The notes under the pieces: generated by a model
What the model was told of the DNA's origin: nothing
The model's database searches: none
The model's input: the letters and a program-made list of their open reading frames with translations, nothing else
Origin: Drosophila persimilis
Lineage: Eukaryota; Arthropoda; Insecta; Diptera; Drosophilidae
Assembly: GCF_003286085.1 (NCBI RefSeq)
Contig: NW_020825369.1
Span: 124,001 to 188,000, forward strand
Length of the DNA stretch: 64,000 nt
Reading direction: 5' to 3'
Position numbers and translations under genes: made by a program
Part shown: positions 35,533 to 46,683 of the stretch, one piece after another
Position numbering within the stretch: position 1 is the stretch's first letter
Layout: every line of letters begins with the position of its first letter

Positions 35533-35645
35533 ACTCTCTTTCGGGTCTTATATTACGCTCAGCGCTTTGACGCCATATTTGATGAAAAAGAGACCAAAAC
35601 GAGGATTGCTATTGTACTGAGTAAAATAGGACCCGAAAAGAGAGT
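35533..35645. ncRNA. second candidate hairpin
   Basis: The arms are 35533-35562 (begins ACTCTCTTTCGGGTC) and 35617-35645 (ends GACCCGAAAAGAGAGT). They pair over about 29 positions with roughly five mismatches or small bulges, around a 54-nt loop. Either an imperfect small-RNA precursor or the terminal repeats of a very short transposon remnant would look like this. No surrounding gene explains it. Confidence 0.25.
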
Positions 35646-36462
35646 GCGTTGCGGGAGCGGATCACCTTGTATATCATCGTGAGCTAATCAACAATGAGAC
35701 AGACGGTGGACCAGAGAGAGTGCGTATAGAGAGAGAGAGAGAGACGACTAGCTCAGCGAGGATCAAAAGGGAAAAGAGGAAGAGAGCACGCGTTGAGCGT
35801 GTTCCTGTGCGGCAATGTGTGTGTTAGAAAGAGATAAGATATGATAATTGCGTCGCAGACTTTGATGTATGCTCTGAGAGTAGTAGAATATTTGTAGTCC
35901 ATTACAGGAAGTGTTTCAGACGATATTCCAACCAAAAACTGATTCATAACCGATTCTAGAAAATTCGAATGCATTTCAATAAAACAGAAAGCGATTCATC
36001 ATGCCGCTAAGCGAAATAAGCATATACATAACTGAACAGATAATTATTTTAGGCCATTTACTGGCGATAAGATACCATTTATTAGTCTAAGGTAGTGATT
36101 CCTCACAACAGCGTTTTATCAGCGGCAATTAAGACCATGCTAAATATTGAATTCGGGAAATAACCAGTTTTCCCAAAATTGAAGTCTAATCGAGTTTGAA
36201 GGGGTTCCTATGCCCACTGTGCCCTTGAGATGCATGCGGCCCACTGAACTCCGCTGGGGTTCGTTCACCCAACCATCGGGATTGTGGGCGGACGCGAGGG
36301 GCGGGAGCCGAGGCAAACAGCTGCTCCTGGGGGCCGAGGACGAGGACGAGGACGGACCCGTTCAAGAGCAGCCCACAAAAGCTTTTACTCTCGAGAGCTT
36401 TTCAGGAGACGCAATGTTTAAAAATAAAATTGTGAAGCTGTCAGAGGGAGATGGAGCTAGAC

Positions 36463-36465
<3 letters not shown>

Positions 36466-36498
<33 letters not shown>
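36466..36498. repeat. (GA)n microsatellite
   Basis: A nearly uninterrupted GAGA tract of about 30 bp. Confidence 0.9.
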
Positions 36499-37189
36499 GG
36501 GACCCAAAGGAATATGCTTCTCCTTTTGTTGTTGCTATAATTTATTTATGCATTTGTCACTGTTGTTCGTTATTTTGATAAAGTTGTAGCAGGATAATTT
36601 CGACAGGACCCAAGGGAAAGCCCCAAAAGCATAAGGTGGTACGCAGAAAAGTGCAGTGGGGACTTTCCCAGGGATGCTGGGCTTGCCTTTTACCCGCTGC
36701 TGTTCTTATTTTTATTATTTCAGTGATAAGGTCACCGAGAAAGTCGATATCGTAATATAAACACGAAATAGGAGCCCAGAAAAGAGCAGCAAGTGTCGCT
36801 GGATGCCCGACGACGAGGTAGAAAGCCAAATTGTGGATGCCATCGCCATCCCACCCACAAAAGGGGAAGTTTCCAATGGGTCGGGTCCTTCAAAAGGGGG
36901 TCCTCTGGATGGTGTCGTCGTTCGCGTGGGTTTTGCGGATTTTGCGTGCGCATAAAATATCGAATCGAGGTGTGGGGCGTGGGGCGTGGGAGGTGCGGCT
37001 CCTGAGAGTGTTTTCCCTGCTGGCGGCTGGAGCCGCTTGTTACACATTCTGCACTTCTGTGGTTAAGGGCCGACTCGCCTAGGGGCGTTTACCCCTCTCT
37101 CACACTCAATTCAGGCACTCTCTTCACCGGTATACATACGCGCGTACATGGGGTACATAGAGGGGTGCATATGATCAGATCACACTTAC

Positions 37190-37327
37190 CTATGGTATCA
37201 CGATCGTAGAAATAACTGCTGGCACTGCTCTTGATGCTGATGCAGTCCAATGGCATTGGTGTCGGCGATGGCTCAAATATATTATAGGAATCACATGACT
37301 CAGCCGATGGCGTTGTGGGCTCCACAA
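37190..37327 (-). CDS. internal coding exon, 138 bp, phase 1-1
   Basis: It has an excellent acceptor (pyrimidine-rich CTTTTTGCATTTTCCGTTCAG-type tract) and an excellent GTAAGT donor. The frame is open throughout, with codons typical of coding sequence: VEPTTPSAESCDSYNIFEPS, then PTPMPLDCISIKSSASSYFY and DRDTI. The exon is a multiple of three, starting and ending in phase 1, so it can be skipped without shifting frame. It lies 3' of the ntc stop on the same strand. Its upstream partner must end in phase 1; the first ntc exon does so, but an unseen exon further upstream is equally possible. I do not recognise the protein family. Confidence 0.65.
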   Translation of the reverse strand: MWSPQRHRLSHVIPIIYLSHRRHQCHWTASASRAVPAVISTIVIP

Positions 37328-37664
37328 CTGAACGGAAAATGCAAAAAGAAAAGAACACAAAAACATGCAGGCGGTAAGGATAAAAGGTGCAAAATAATAA
37401 CATACATATTCAAAGGTGATATAAGTATAAGAGAATGCTTTTTACATTGGTTTTTTATTTCCCAAAATATATATTCTTAAAAGGTCTTTTCTGTTTTGCA
37501 ATTTTAAACATATTTTTTAACATATTATGTATATGTATATGTACATACATATATCCAGATCTTTAAACAGAACCACACCTTATGCCTTAAACACTAAATA
37601 TATTTAATGTTTACAAATACACCAAAAAAAAAAAAGATTCATTTCACAGAAATTAACTGATAAT

Positions 37665-39184
37665 TTAGGAGAATTTTGAATGGAAACGCTGCAGTACCCT
37701 TTTGGTATGGTAATTCATATGACTGTTAACCTTTGCCACTATCTTCAGTTCACTGCGACTGAGATGCCGAAATATCTTCTCGTAGAGCTCTTCGGGCATG
37801 CCCATGAGTGAGGGCAGCAGCTGGTGATTGACCTGCATGAGTTGCTGGGTGCGCATCGGATAAAAGATGTGCTGCTTTACCAGGTAGGAGAGATTGTCCA
37901 GTTTGCGAAAGCGATTGAAGATCGGTTTTCCTTTCGCCTGAATGTTGAGGACATAGCGTGCGATGCTGAGGGCTATGCTATAGCCCGGAAGCTTGGAGGA
38001 CACTGGGGGACTGAGGCTAACCATCAGCTCATCGCCGAGGTGGACGGCCCTAAGGGTGGACTGCATGGCAACAACCAGGGCGGCCTCTTCCGTCGCATGC
38101 TTGTCCTGAAGCGTGCGCAGTTTAATGGTGAACATGGTGTCGTTGAATCCGACTACATAGTGGATCGTTTCGAGGCTGAGAATCCGCACGTTGCCGGCAT
38201 GGAAACTGCTGAAGGAGGGCACCGGCTTAAGCTTGTGGCGCGTCTGGTTGTAGGTCTCATTCTCCACAAAGCCGCTTTCCAGGGCCACAAGGTAGATGAG
38301 ATGCATCATAAGTTCGGCTGAGGAGATTTTGGGAACTTCGCCCTTGCATTGGTCCAGCAGTTGGAGCATATGCAGCGGCACAGCCTCCGGTGTGGCATGT
38401 TCGATGTCGAGAGGAGGCTCTTTGTTCTCCTTGGGGATCTGCTCCAGCGGCCATCTCTTGGTCCCAGCCGCTGTAATGAGGTTTTTTTTTTCAATAACTT
38501 CGGTCTGATTGGTTTTTTTTTGTTGAATATGTTATTTCTGGGTGCTCTCTATGAGAATTTCAAAGATTAGTTAGTGGGTGATTGTGTTTTTGATTGGATT
38601 GGTATTCAAAAGATGAAAATTACAAGGAGAAACTAACCTGCTGCGTGCGGGATGGATGCAATAACTCAAAAGTTCATTCTCATGTTACACTACAAACGAA
38701 TATATATGTACACACAGGAAACGGAACGAAACGAAACGAAACTCAAACTCAAATCGAAACCAACTCAAATCGCGGGCAATTATTTACGATTATGGTATGT
38801 GTGGCAACACTGTCCGGTAAATACCGTTACGCAAAGTATACTGTTACAGCTAAAAACTAAAAATACGAAACTCTTTAAGTTGAGCGACAGCGAAAGTAAG
38901 ACAAATCGTTGGAATTAGTTATTCTACATACATATGCACTTACGTATCATAAATTAAACAATAGGATTTCTTACTGCTAGAACATTCTCGCAACATTCGC
39001 TATCGATGAATTGCCAGAGGTGAGTGCAGTGTAAATACTACCTATAGATAACCAATATGAAATACCCACCGTGTTCTGGCGGCTTGGCGGTGCCCGGTGC
39101 AGACACTTGTTGCTGCTTCTGCTGCTGTGTCCCAGATGTTGAGGGCCCTTCTCTGGTCGCGGGATCTGTTTTAATTTCTGACAT
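37665..39184 (-). CDS. ntc: nutcracker, FBXO7-like F-box protein with FP domain
   Basis: Two exons, 39184-39070 and 38470-37665, are separated by an intron of about 600 bp (GTGGGT donor, TTACAG acceptor, phase 1), giving 306 residues. Residues 1-38 are Gln-rich and disordered. The middle (about 85-235) matches the Fbxo7/PI31 (FP) domain. The C-terminus (257-306) is the F-box, LPSLMGMPEELYEKIFRHLS. In Drosophila, Nutcracker is part of an SCF ubiquitin ligase. It binds and stabilises the proteasome regulator PI31 through the FP domain, and is needed for the caspase activation that drives sperm individualisation. The length fits the fly protein, shorter than human FBXO7, which carries an extra N-terminal ubiquitin-like domain. 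It is divergent with IntS10, about 1 kb away. Confidence 0.93.
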
Positions 39185-39780
39185 TCTATTTTTATTACGT
39201 ACGAATTTGGTTCCTTCAACTCTGACTATACTCTTGGAATGTCATTGCTTAGCAGCATGACAATCAAAATCAGCAAGCTACGTTTGTATCAACATAAATA
39301 TTTGGCGTGTGCACCAAGTCTTTCCTTCCAAATTAGAATGAACACAACTGTTTGACATGACTGTATTTATAGGGAAATTGTCTGCTCCTCTATACACACA
39401 TTGATTCCGACGAATAGTTTTTGTTTTGTATATCCAAAAGATTTTAGCGATGTGATCAGCATCCCTGCATTGATCATCTCTCACTTCCGCGCGTAGGCCC
39501 ACGAATTATCGCTTTTCGCTTGGTCACCGGCATATTTCACAACGTTGACCGCATCATCGTTGCTCATTTAATTTGTTTAGTATATTTAGTTTTAGTTGCA
39601 AAAATCACACGAAGTTAACAAACAAAAAAATATATAAATTTCGCATCAGCTGTGCCACTTATCGACTATCGATTAGCCAGGGTTGTAAAATACTTAAGAG
39701 AGCTGTGTTGGTTAGTGGCAAATATATGAATTATAGCTGGATTAATTAAGAACAGGAAAATAAACTATAATTATATAGGC

Positions 39781-40080
39781 AGAACTAAGGGTTTAAGTTA
39801 GCCAGAATTATTCAACGGAATATCTAAATTGAGCAATCTGAACGACTATCCTTTTTTTTGTTTTGGCCCATTTCGCTAAAACCTTCTTTTGTTTGACCTA
39901 TTTCGCCAAAACCTTTTTTTAGACAAAATCCAATAAAAGCAAGTATTTAGAATAAGCCAGTTAAGTACAAAATTTATTCATAAATCGTATAAAATTATGT
40001 GGGCATGGCAAATTGTTTTATCTAGCTAATAATATTCGACGGAATATCAAAATTGAACAATAAGAACGACTATCCTCTTT
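39781..40080. repeat. dispersed repeat copy, related to the 47-48 kb tandem array
   Basis: Contains the shared landmarks TTAGCCAGAATTATTCAACG, CGGAATATC, AGACAAAATCCAATAAAAGC, ATAAAATTATGTGGGCA and ATCTAGCTA. The first landmark block recurs within this copy (CGACGGAATATCAAAATTGA at about 40029), so it is a partly tandem unit. It abuts the IntS10 promoter. Confidence 0.75.
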
Positions 40081-40118
40081 CGTTTTTTTTTGTTTTCTGT
40101 GTTGTTTGTGCTCGATAG

Positions 40119-40135
40119 TATCGATACTATCGATG
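40119..40135. promoter_or_regulatory. double DRE element of IntS10
   Basis: A perfect TATCGATA (40119-40126) is followed by TATCGATG (40128-40135), 54-70 bp before the IntS10 start codon. This is the binding sequence of the DREF factor in Drosophila housekeeping promoters. Confidence 0.85.
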
Positions 40136-40188
40136 GTTTGACACTTCTACTGCCGGCTAAATGATTTGTTGACAAAAAATAAGAAATA

Positions 40189-42203
40189 ATGCGCAACAAC
40201 GAGGAAAACGAATTGTACATGGTTAAGCAGGCGCAGAGCCTGCGAAAGAGGGATCCCTGTGCAGCCAAGGCCTGGATAATCACGGCCAAGACGCTGTATC
40301 CTGCTGCATTCAATGTGCAGTATGAGGCGTACCTCTTTGAGCGCGATGGCAAGAACTACGAGGAGGCGGCCAAGTGTTTCAGTGTCATGTGAGTAAATAA
40401 GATAAAATCAATGCAATATTAATCAAATGAATGGGCTTGCAGAGCCACCAACTTTCCGAATCAGCATACAGAGCTGTGGCAGGAAATAAACGCCCTGACC
40501 AATGCCCTAAGGAACGAGAGCGAGAACACACCGGAGCAAGAGTTCTTTGTGAAGATGTACAAGCATTTGACGCCCGATGTGCAGCACAACATATTCATGC
40601 ATACCATCAACCACTGCGGCGACGATCTGGAGCAGTGCATCTGCATCTATATATTGATGTTTATGAAATTCCCCAAGTCTGTCACAACGCACGCTCCGCG
40701 TCTCCTCGAGCTGTTGGCCGAGGGCATGACAACAGATCCGGATCTGTATCAGCGCATACTGGTCGAGGATGTGCTGCCGATGATACAGCACAAGCCCCCC
40801 GAGCTGCCACCAGTGCTGGCCTGCAGGCTCTACACCAACTCCTTGGAGTATTATCTGCGTCAGATAATGGACTCGGAAACGGAACCTACGGACCCCTGGA
40901 AGACTATATTCAAAGTCCTAATGCTCTGCGGCCAGATGATGGGCTGGGAACCATTCCTGCCCTTCAGTAAGCAGGGCAGCCAGAATGTATACTGGGAGAA
41001 GCTGGTGGACATCCTGTCCGCCAGTCCACCGGGCAGCTCCAAGGTGCTCTTCTATGCCACCACCCTGTTCATCTACTCGCTGCATGGCTACATACGCAAC
41101 TGCCGACTGCGCATCGATGATGCGGACGTCAGTCATGTGCTGGTCGAAGGCTTTATTGAGTGGGCGCCAGATGGCGACGGCTCTGAGGATCAGACCATGG
41201 AGCCGCCCAAGTTCTCGCTGACGACGCCCATCAGTCCGGATCTGTCGAATGCCTTTCTGCACGCGGCCCAGTGCTGGCAGCTGCTCAACACGGATCAATT
41301 TCAGCGGGACTTCAGCCAATTGATGGTGGCCCTGCCGCTGGCGCCATGGATATCGCGATTCCTCTTCGATCTAGCCATTTACTTTGGCCATCGCGACGAG
41401 GCCAACAAACTGATGGGGGAAATGACTACCCAGAGCAGTTTGGTGCAGAGCCTGCAGATCCTCAGTCTCAATCTAATGCAGGGGAGCATGACTGTAAGTA
41501 GATCGTTTCCCGTAAACTGGAGGCTTATCTTTCTCACGGTTGTCTCCTTCCCCTTTAGCTCCAGGGCTTCCAGTGCATATTGAAGATCATTGGCGAGCTG
41601 CCCGCCACAAATGGCCATCTGTTGGAGAACATGACGCTCAAGGGTCATCGTCACATGGTCTTTCTGCCCCTCACTCGAGCCGCCCTCGTCCAATACTGCA
41701 CGGGAGCCATCATTAGTCGCATCAGCCGCCAGGTATACGAGCCCAACTGCTCGGATCGTCTGCTTGGTGATCTCCTGGTGCTGCAGCAATTGAATCTTCT
41801 CAACGACTTGCGGCTCACCCAGCAGATCTTCAGCGTGATCAAGCAACGCAAGTCGTTCAATCTGCGCATCCTTTCCACCTACATCATTGGCATCGATTTG
41901 ATTGAGGAACTCTCGCACATATGGAACTCCCAGGTGGAGGATTCCAATTTCGAGCTAACTGGTTCACCCACAGGTGTGTCGAGCGGTGGGCCGGCCAGTG
42001 CTGGTGCGCCGGCCCGTCGCATCGGCACTCGGGGAGCGGACAAGGGCGCCAGGGACGAGTTTAAGACCATCACCAGGCAACAGATTGCACGCTGCAATGA
42101 GAATATCATCACACTCCTAGCGAACTTCATCACCCAGGAGCAGCTAATGCTGGCACAGCATATCTTTGGCATCCAACCCGTGGAGACCATCGAGATCAAG
42201 TAA
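40189..42203 (+). CDS. IntS10: Integrator complex subunit 10
   Basis: Three exons, 40189-40388, 40443-41493 and 41559-42203, with two introns of 54 and 65 bp, give 631 residues. The N-terminus (DPCAAKAWIITAKTLYPAAF, then NVQYEAYLFERD) matches the start of metazoan INTS10, and FPNQHTELWQEI continues the match across the first junction. The protein is an alpha-helical solenoid without an enzymatic site. In the nuclear Integrator complex it belongs to the INTS10/13/14 module, which supports 3'-end cleavage of snRNAs and of prematurely terminated Pol II transcripts. It is somewhat shorter than the human protein (about 710). An Ala/Gly/Ser-rich insert near residues 560-580 is a likely fly-specific loop. 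The DRE pair upstream fits broad expression. Confidence 0.95.
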
Positions 42204-42381
42204 TGTGACAGGCAGGCGACTAGATGAGATAATAATGGGGGAATATATATATATTTTTAGCTTTACTAATAGCCTCTTTCTTTTCTTTAAACAAATGTGC
42301 ACAAATAATTACACATAGTCGTCGTAGACTTAAGAATTTAGATTGGATCGTTTATCAATATCACAAAAAGTACTAAGGTGT

Positions 42382-43278
42382 TTAGTGCGTTTTCTTCGGT
42401 GTGGCTTTGTCGTTTGCTGTGTCTGCTTCCGATTTTGGTTCTGTTGCCGGGGGCGCTCTTAATCCCTGGCTGAGTGATTCAACGAATGTTGGTTGTGTTT
42501 CCTGCTCCAGCGGCAAATGTATACCGAAGTCATGCTTCATGTAGGAAATCAGAACATTGTACACGGCCGTGCAGATGTTCACGAACGTAACGCGATATTT
42601 GGTGTCCAGGTAACGAAAGTTTAGATACTGTGCCGCCGGCCAGGTCATCCAGTCCAGCAAATATATGTAGGGGAATTTCCCAATCAGCTCATTGTTTGTG
42701 CACTCGAGCGTTTGACCCTCCAGATAGCACACGGAGTAGAAGAATATCAGAATGCAGGCGGGCGACATGACCAGCTGGTCGATGAGTATCTTCTTGGCAA
42801 TGTTCTTCATGGTGCGCGCCGGCATAATGCGATCCATCCAGTTGTAGACGTAGTGGTGGAGTGGTCCCTGCAGTGCTCCGGCTACAAACATGCGGAGCAT
42901 GCGATCCGTATCATAGCGATCGTGTCGCCGCAGTCCCCTGCGATACTCGTACTCCTGGGCAATCACATCGCCCACGACCATGAGCAGGCCGGAGCCCAAC
43001 ACATTTGTGACCAGCAGGTACTTGCCGAACATGTTGCTCCACGCCAGCTTCGTCCAGCGATGAAGGAGCAGTGTCAGGGGCTCGCCCGTCTTGCCACTGA
43101 TCATTCGACGGCCACATGCTCTTCCAGCGATTACATCAGCAGGTACTCGTGTGCGGATTCTGGAGAGGGCTGTGAAGGAACGCTGATGGACGACAGGTAC
43201 ATCGATTTGTTTGGCTAGGAGCGGCCGGAGCGGATTCGGGCCCCAGGGCAGCAGCCGTACGCAGCGGATGGACAACAT
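42382..43278 (-). CDS. MPV17/PMP22-family protein, MPV17L2-like (copy 1)
   Basis: A single exon of 298 residues, starting at the first in-frame ATG (MLSIRCVRLLPWG); codons upstream of it are non-ATG. The first 60 residues are basic and Arg-rich, resembling a mitochondrial targeting sequence. The Mpv17 core follows: GKYLLVTNVLGSGLLMVVGD, then DQLVMSPACI, LEGQTLE and the family signature WPAAQYLNFRYLDTKYRVTF. About four membrane segments are expected. A Lys/Glu/Thr-rich tail follows the conserved SYMKHDFG motif. The human relative MPV17L2 is an inner mitochondrial membrane protein linked to mitoribosome assembly. It is probably the orthologue of one of the Drosophila pair CG32262/CG32263 or of CG1662; which one cannot be settled here. 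It converges with IntS10 and lies 200 bp from copy 2. Confidence 0.93.
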   Translation of the reverse strand: MLSIRCVRLLPWGPNPLRPLLAKQIDVPVVHQRSFTALSRIRTRVPADVIAGRACGRRMISGKTGEPLTLLLHRWTKLAWSNMFGKYLLVTNVLGSGLLMVVGDVIAQEYEYRRGLRRHDRYDTDRMLRMFVAGALQGPLHHYVYNWMDRIMPARTMKNIAKKILIDQLVMSPACILIFFYSVCYLEGQTLECTNNELIGKFPYIYLLDWMTWPAAQYLNFRYLDTKYRVTFVNICTAVYNVLISYMKHDFGIHLPLEQETQPTFVESLSQGLRAPPATEPKSEADTANDKATPKKTH

Positions 43279-43478
43279 TCTGCACTGCACAGCCTACAGG
43301 CGGCGGGCAGACAATTCAAAATTAACGCTCGTCTCCCTACCGTCCTTCTTTCCTCTTTGTGTATTGTATTCTTTCTCTCTTTTTTCCATTTACGTTACGA
43401 AAGTGTTGATTTCTATCATTGTTAAGGGTTGATTTGAAATGAAAATCGATGAGTGAGGGGGCAATCGATGTATGGATT

Positions 43479-44165
43479 CTAGTCGGATTTTTCTTTTATT
43501 TCAGGATTTTGATTATGGAGGGCCCAATCGTGCTTTATATAAGAGAGCAGGACTATGTACATACAGTTGGTCACGTTTATGAAGACCACACGATGCCTGG
43601 GATTGAGAAAGCGAAAATTCAGGTACTGTACTGCTGGCCAGATCAAACAGTCGATCATCCAGGTGTATAGGAATTTCTCGCGAATTTCTGCATTGGACTC
43701 CTTGATTGTTTTGCCCTCCAGCAGGCTGGATACATAGAAGAACAGAAATATATATGTTGGCGACATGAACATCTGATCGAAAAAGATCTTCTTCACTGCA
43801 GTAATACGTTTCGAATCCGGCAGGTATACATCTAGGTGACTGTAGAATGCATGCTGCACTGGGCCAACAGCCAAACCCGTTAGGAACATGCATCCCGAAC
43901 GGTGAAAGTCGAACAATCTCTTATGAACGGCTCTTTCATATTGTTGTGTGACTGCGTCGCCGGCCACCAGCAGAAGTCCGGACCCCACAATATTCGTAAC
44001 GGCCAAATATTTGCCAAACATTTTCGCCAAAAAATTGTTCCAATGTCGCCCCCGGCCATAATTTCGGGGGAGGCTTGTTGCCAATACTGTGGCTGGATGC
44101 TTTTGATGGATGAGCAAACGTGAAACGGCGTTTCGCATCGGAGCAGTGGAAACAATGTGCCACAT
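43479..44165 (-). CDS. MPV17/PMP22-family protein, MPV17L2-like (copy 2)
   Basis: A single exon of 228 residues from the first ATG (MWHIVST); upstream codons in frame are non-ATG. It begins with a basic presequence-like region. The Mpv17 core follows: GKYLAVTNIVGSGLLLVAGD, GPVQHAFYSHLDVYLPDS, DQMFMSPTYI, LEGKTI and WPAVQYLNFRFLNPRHRVVF. It ends soon after LLSYIKHDWALHN. It is clearly paralogous to the gene downstream (copy 1), in the same orientation, with 200 bp between them. It is more compact, lacking the long C-terminal tail. A mitochondrial inner-membrane location is expected. A DRE lies about 30 bp upstream of the ATG. Confidence 0.93.
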   Translation of the reverse strand: MWHIVSTAPMRNAVSRLLIHQKHPATVLATSLPRNYGRGRHWNNFLAKMFGKYLAVTNIVGSGLLLVAGDAVTQQYERAVHKRLFDFHRSGCMFLTGLAVGPVQHAFYSHLDVYLPDSKRITAVKKIFFDQMFMSPTYIFLFFYVSSLLEGKTIKESNAEIREKFLYTWMIDCLIWPAVQYLNFRFLNPRHRVVFINVTNCMYIVLLSYIKHDWALHNQNPEIKEKSD

Positions 44166-44195
44166 AACTGCACGGCGGCTCCCTCTCTGGCGATA

Positions 44196-44203
44196 TATCG
44201 ATA
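44196..44203. promoter_or_regulatory. DRE element of MPV17L2-like copy 2
   Basis: A perfect TATCGATA, 31 bp upstream of the start codon. It may also serve the divergent PIG-B gene about 410 bp away. Confidence 0.75.
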
Positions 44204-44616
44204 TCACTTTCGAAACGGTTCACAGCAGCCCTGCGCAGCACAACGACAGCGTCGGCGTCGGTCTCCACTTTTGCTTTGGTCTTCTATTCGCGTTATTTAT
44301 AGGCCGCCAAAAATTGTGTCGTTTCGTTGTCGTCGCTAAAATAGAAAAATATTGTGAGAATAAACGACAGTGTGTCGTCTTTTAAATCGAATATACACGC
44401 ACCTCGTCGCCACGGCCGACCTCTGACGGTGGCCGTTTTTTAAGGTTAGGTTCGATTGCCGCAAACAACAAATGTCCAAAATATAAATATGTAAATGTAC
44501 GGCACGGCCAACGTTCATTACTCATTTCAGTTGACAGCAACGGCTGTACTAACCTGACCAGACTACCACACACGCGCTTTTCCCTCGCAAGAAGCGTGTG
44601 AGCGCCCCCCGCAGCG

Positions 44617-46447
44617 ATGAATCTGCTGTACGTTTTCGGGCTGATTCTGGCCGTTCGCTTGGCTTCCGTTTTCGTGGTTAAGACTTATTACGTGCCCGAC
44701 GAATACTGGCAAAGTCTGGAAGTGGCCCACAAACTGACCTTTGGGTAGGAGACAGCGACAGCGACAGCCACTCCAACGATTATCATTTATAAATATATAT
44801 TTTTTAGATATGGCTACTTGACATGGGAGTGGGTCCAGGGCATACGCAGCTATGTGTATCCCGTGCTAATTGCCGGACTGTACAAACTGCTTGCTCTGCT
44901 CCATCTGGACAGCGTTCAGCTGCTGGTGTTGTTGCCGCGCATCCTCCAGGCCACCTTGACGGCCTACTCCGACTATCGCTTCTATGTGTGGACCGGCAAG
45001 CGTAAGTGGGCCTTGTTTCTGATCTTGGTGCCTTGGTTCTGGTTCTACACTGGCTCGCGCACGCTGGCCAACACCTTGGAGGCATCGCTGACCACAATTG
45101 CGTTGAGCTACTTCCCGTGGTATGGCGAGGGAACCGCATATTTGTGGCCCGCTGCCATCTGTTGCTTCTTGCGTCCCACGGCTTCTGTGATCTGGCTTCC
45201 TCTGTCGATCTATCATCTCCGCAAGAGTCGGCAGTCCGTGGTGGAGTTGATCCTGAAGCGTTTCTTGGTCATCGGGTGAGTGGTGGAGCCTTTTTTGGGT
45301 AAATGTTGTTACTAATTCTTGTGGTTTTTATTTCAGCTTACTTGTTGCCGGCTTGGGCATTGCCATCGACACGTACTGGCACGGCCACCTCATTGTGACG
45401 CCGTACGAGTTCCTCAAGTACAACATATTCAACAACATTGGCAGCTTCTATGGCTCGCATCCGTGGTATTGGTACTTCACCGTCGGCCTACCCACAGTGC
45501 TGGGCATCAACACTCTCCCGTTTATATACGGCATCATGGAAACAGTCCGCAAATCGGAAAAGCACGAGGTTAGCAAGCAACTACTGATTACCATTTTCCT
45601 CACACTGGTCGTGCTGAGTACGGTGGAGCATAAGGAGTTCCGTTTTGTGTCCTCGCTGCTGCCCTTGTGCCTGTATGTGTGCGTGGATGCCGTGTCCCGC
45701 TGGAGCTACCGTGCCTCATCCACAATGCTCTGGTGCAGCGCATTTGTGATTCTATTAGGAAATGTGCTGCCCGCCTGGTACTTGAGCACGGTCCACCAGA
45801 AGGGACCCATCGATCTGATGCCAAAACTAAGGGATATTGCCCAGGAATATCGTGATGAGCGCGAACACCGGGCTAACATACTCTTCTTAATGCCATGCCA
45901 CTCGACACCGTTTTACAGGTGAGTTTTATTTGGACCTCTGTCAATCCTCAAGCTAATCTTTGCCTGTTCCTGTAGCCACATTCACGAGAATGTTACCATG
46001 AGGTTTCTCACCTGCGAGCCGAATCTGAAGAATCAGGAGAACTTTAAGGATGAAGCAGATCGCTTCTATGAGTCTCCCAATCACTGGCTGAGCTCACACA
46101 TACCGATCCATCCTCGCACTGCCCTGCCCACTCATGTGGTGCTGTTCGATTCGCTAACTGAGAAGATTGGCGACTTTCTGACCAACTACAAGCTACTGCA
46201 CAGCATCGAGCATGCAGAGGTAATCCAAATGGATGAGTCCCAGGCCCTGTTGAACGATTGGTCCAAAGCCCTGGGCGCCCAGCCACCTAATCTTGCCTCT
46301 CTATTGCAGCATCGCCAGTTGCGCACTGGACGTGCCATTCAGGTCTATCAGCGTCTGCTGAAGGGCGAAGAGAATACGTTTAATCGTGACCAGCTTCCGT
46401 CGGAGCAGGACATTGAGTCGCAGATCTTTGATAATCGTTTTAATTAA
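44617..46447 (+). CDS. PIG-B: GPI mannosyltransferase 3 (PIG-B)
   Basis: Four exons, 44617-44744, 44808-45275, 45337-45918 and 45976-46447, with introns of 57-63 bp and phase 2 at every junction, give 549 residues, close to human PIGB (about 554). It belongs to glycosyltransferase family 22 and adds the third mannose to the GPI-anchor core in the ER membrane, using dolichol-phosphate-mannose. The lumenal catalytic motif near the N-terminus is intact (VPDEYWQSLEVAHKLTFGYG, then YLTWEWVQGIRS). The second family landmark is also present (GSFYGSHPWYWYFTVGLP). Multiple hydrophobic segments run through the middle, and the C-terminal 150 residues are soluble. AATAAA lies at 46684. It is divergent with MPV17L2-like copy 2. 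Confidence 0.96.
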
Positions 46448-46683
46448 GTAGTTTATTCAAGCCGAAAAAAGAGACTGGCAAAGAAAGAAAAACATAGCCC
46501 TCCGTTCAACAGAAAGAAGAATGAAGACAGATTAATTTAATACAAAACAAATATTTTGTACACATTTTTGGCCTTAGGAAAGTTTTTAAAAAATAGACGA
46601 GAAAAGTGAGAGAAAACTTGCAAAGAGATTAAATACGCGATTTTGTGTACTTCGTGCTCGTAGCTTATGTTTTAGAAAATAAG

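Larger units (their letters stand above)
33722..37189. other. intron and unresolved sequence
   Basis: Between the two coding exons of the minus-strand gene. It includes (GA)n tracts near 34.58, 35.73 and 36.48 kb, a hairpin at 35533-35645, and GC-rich islands at 35.2-35.5, 36.2-36.4 and 36.8-37.05 kb. Those islands have protein-like open frames on both strands but lack matching start and splice signals. I do not call genes in them. Confidence 0.5.
39185..40188. promoter_or_regulatory. divergent ntc/IntS10 intergenic region
   Basis: A 1-kb spacer between two divergent start codons. It holds a TATCGACTATCGATTAGC cluster at about 39660 and a perfect DRE near IntS10. Between these is a copy of the dispersed repeat also seen at 47-48 kb (39.78-40.08 kb). 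DRE sites usually mark broadly expressed genes. Confidence 0.6.

Noticed and set aside
36210-36440. GC-rich island with protein-like frames on both strands (plus: LGAEDEDEDGPVQEQ; minus: APAPRVRPQSRWLGE)
   Set aside because: Neither strand has a matching acceptor-donor pair in a phase that fits the neighbouring exons.
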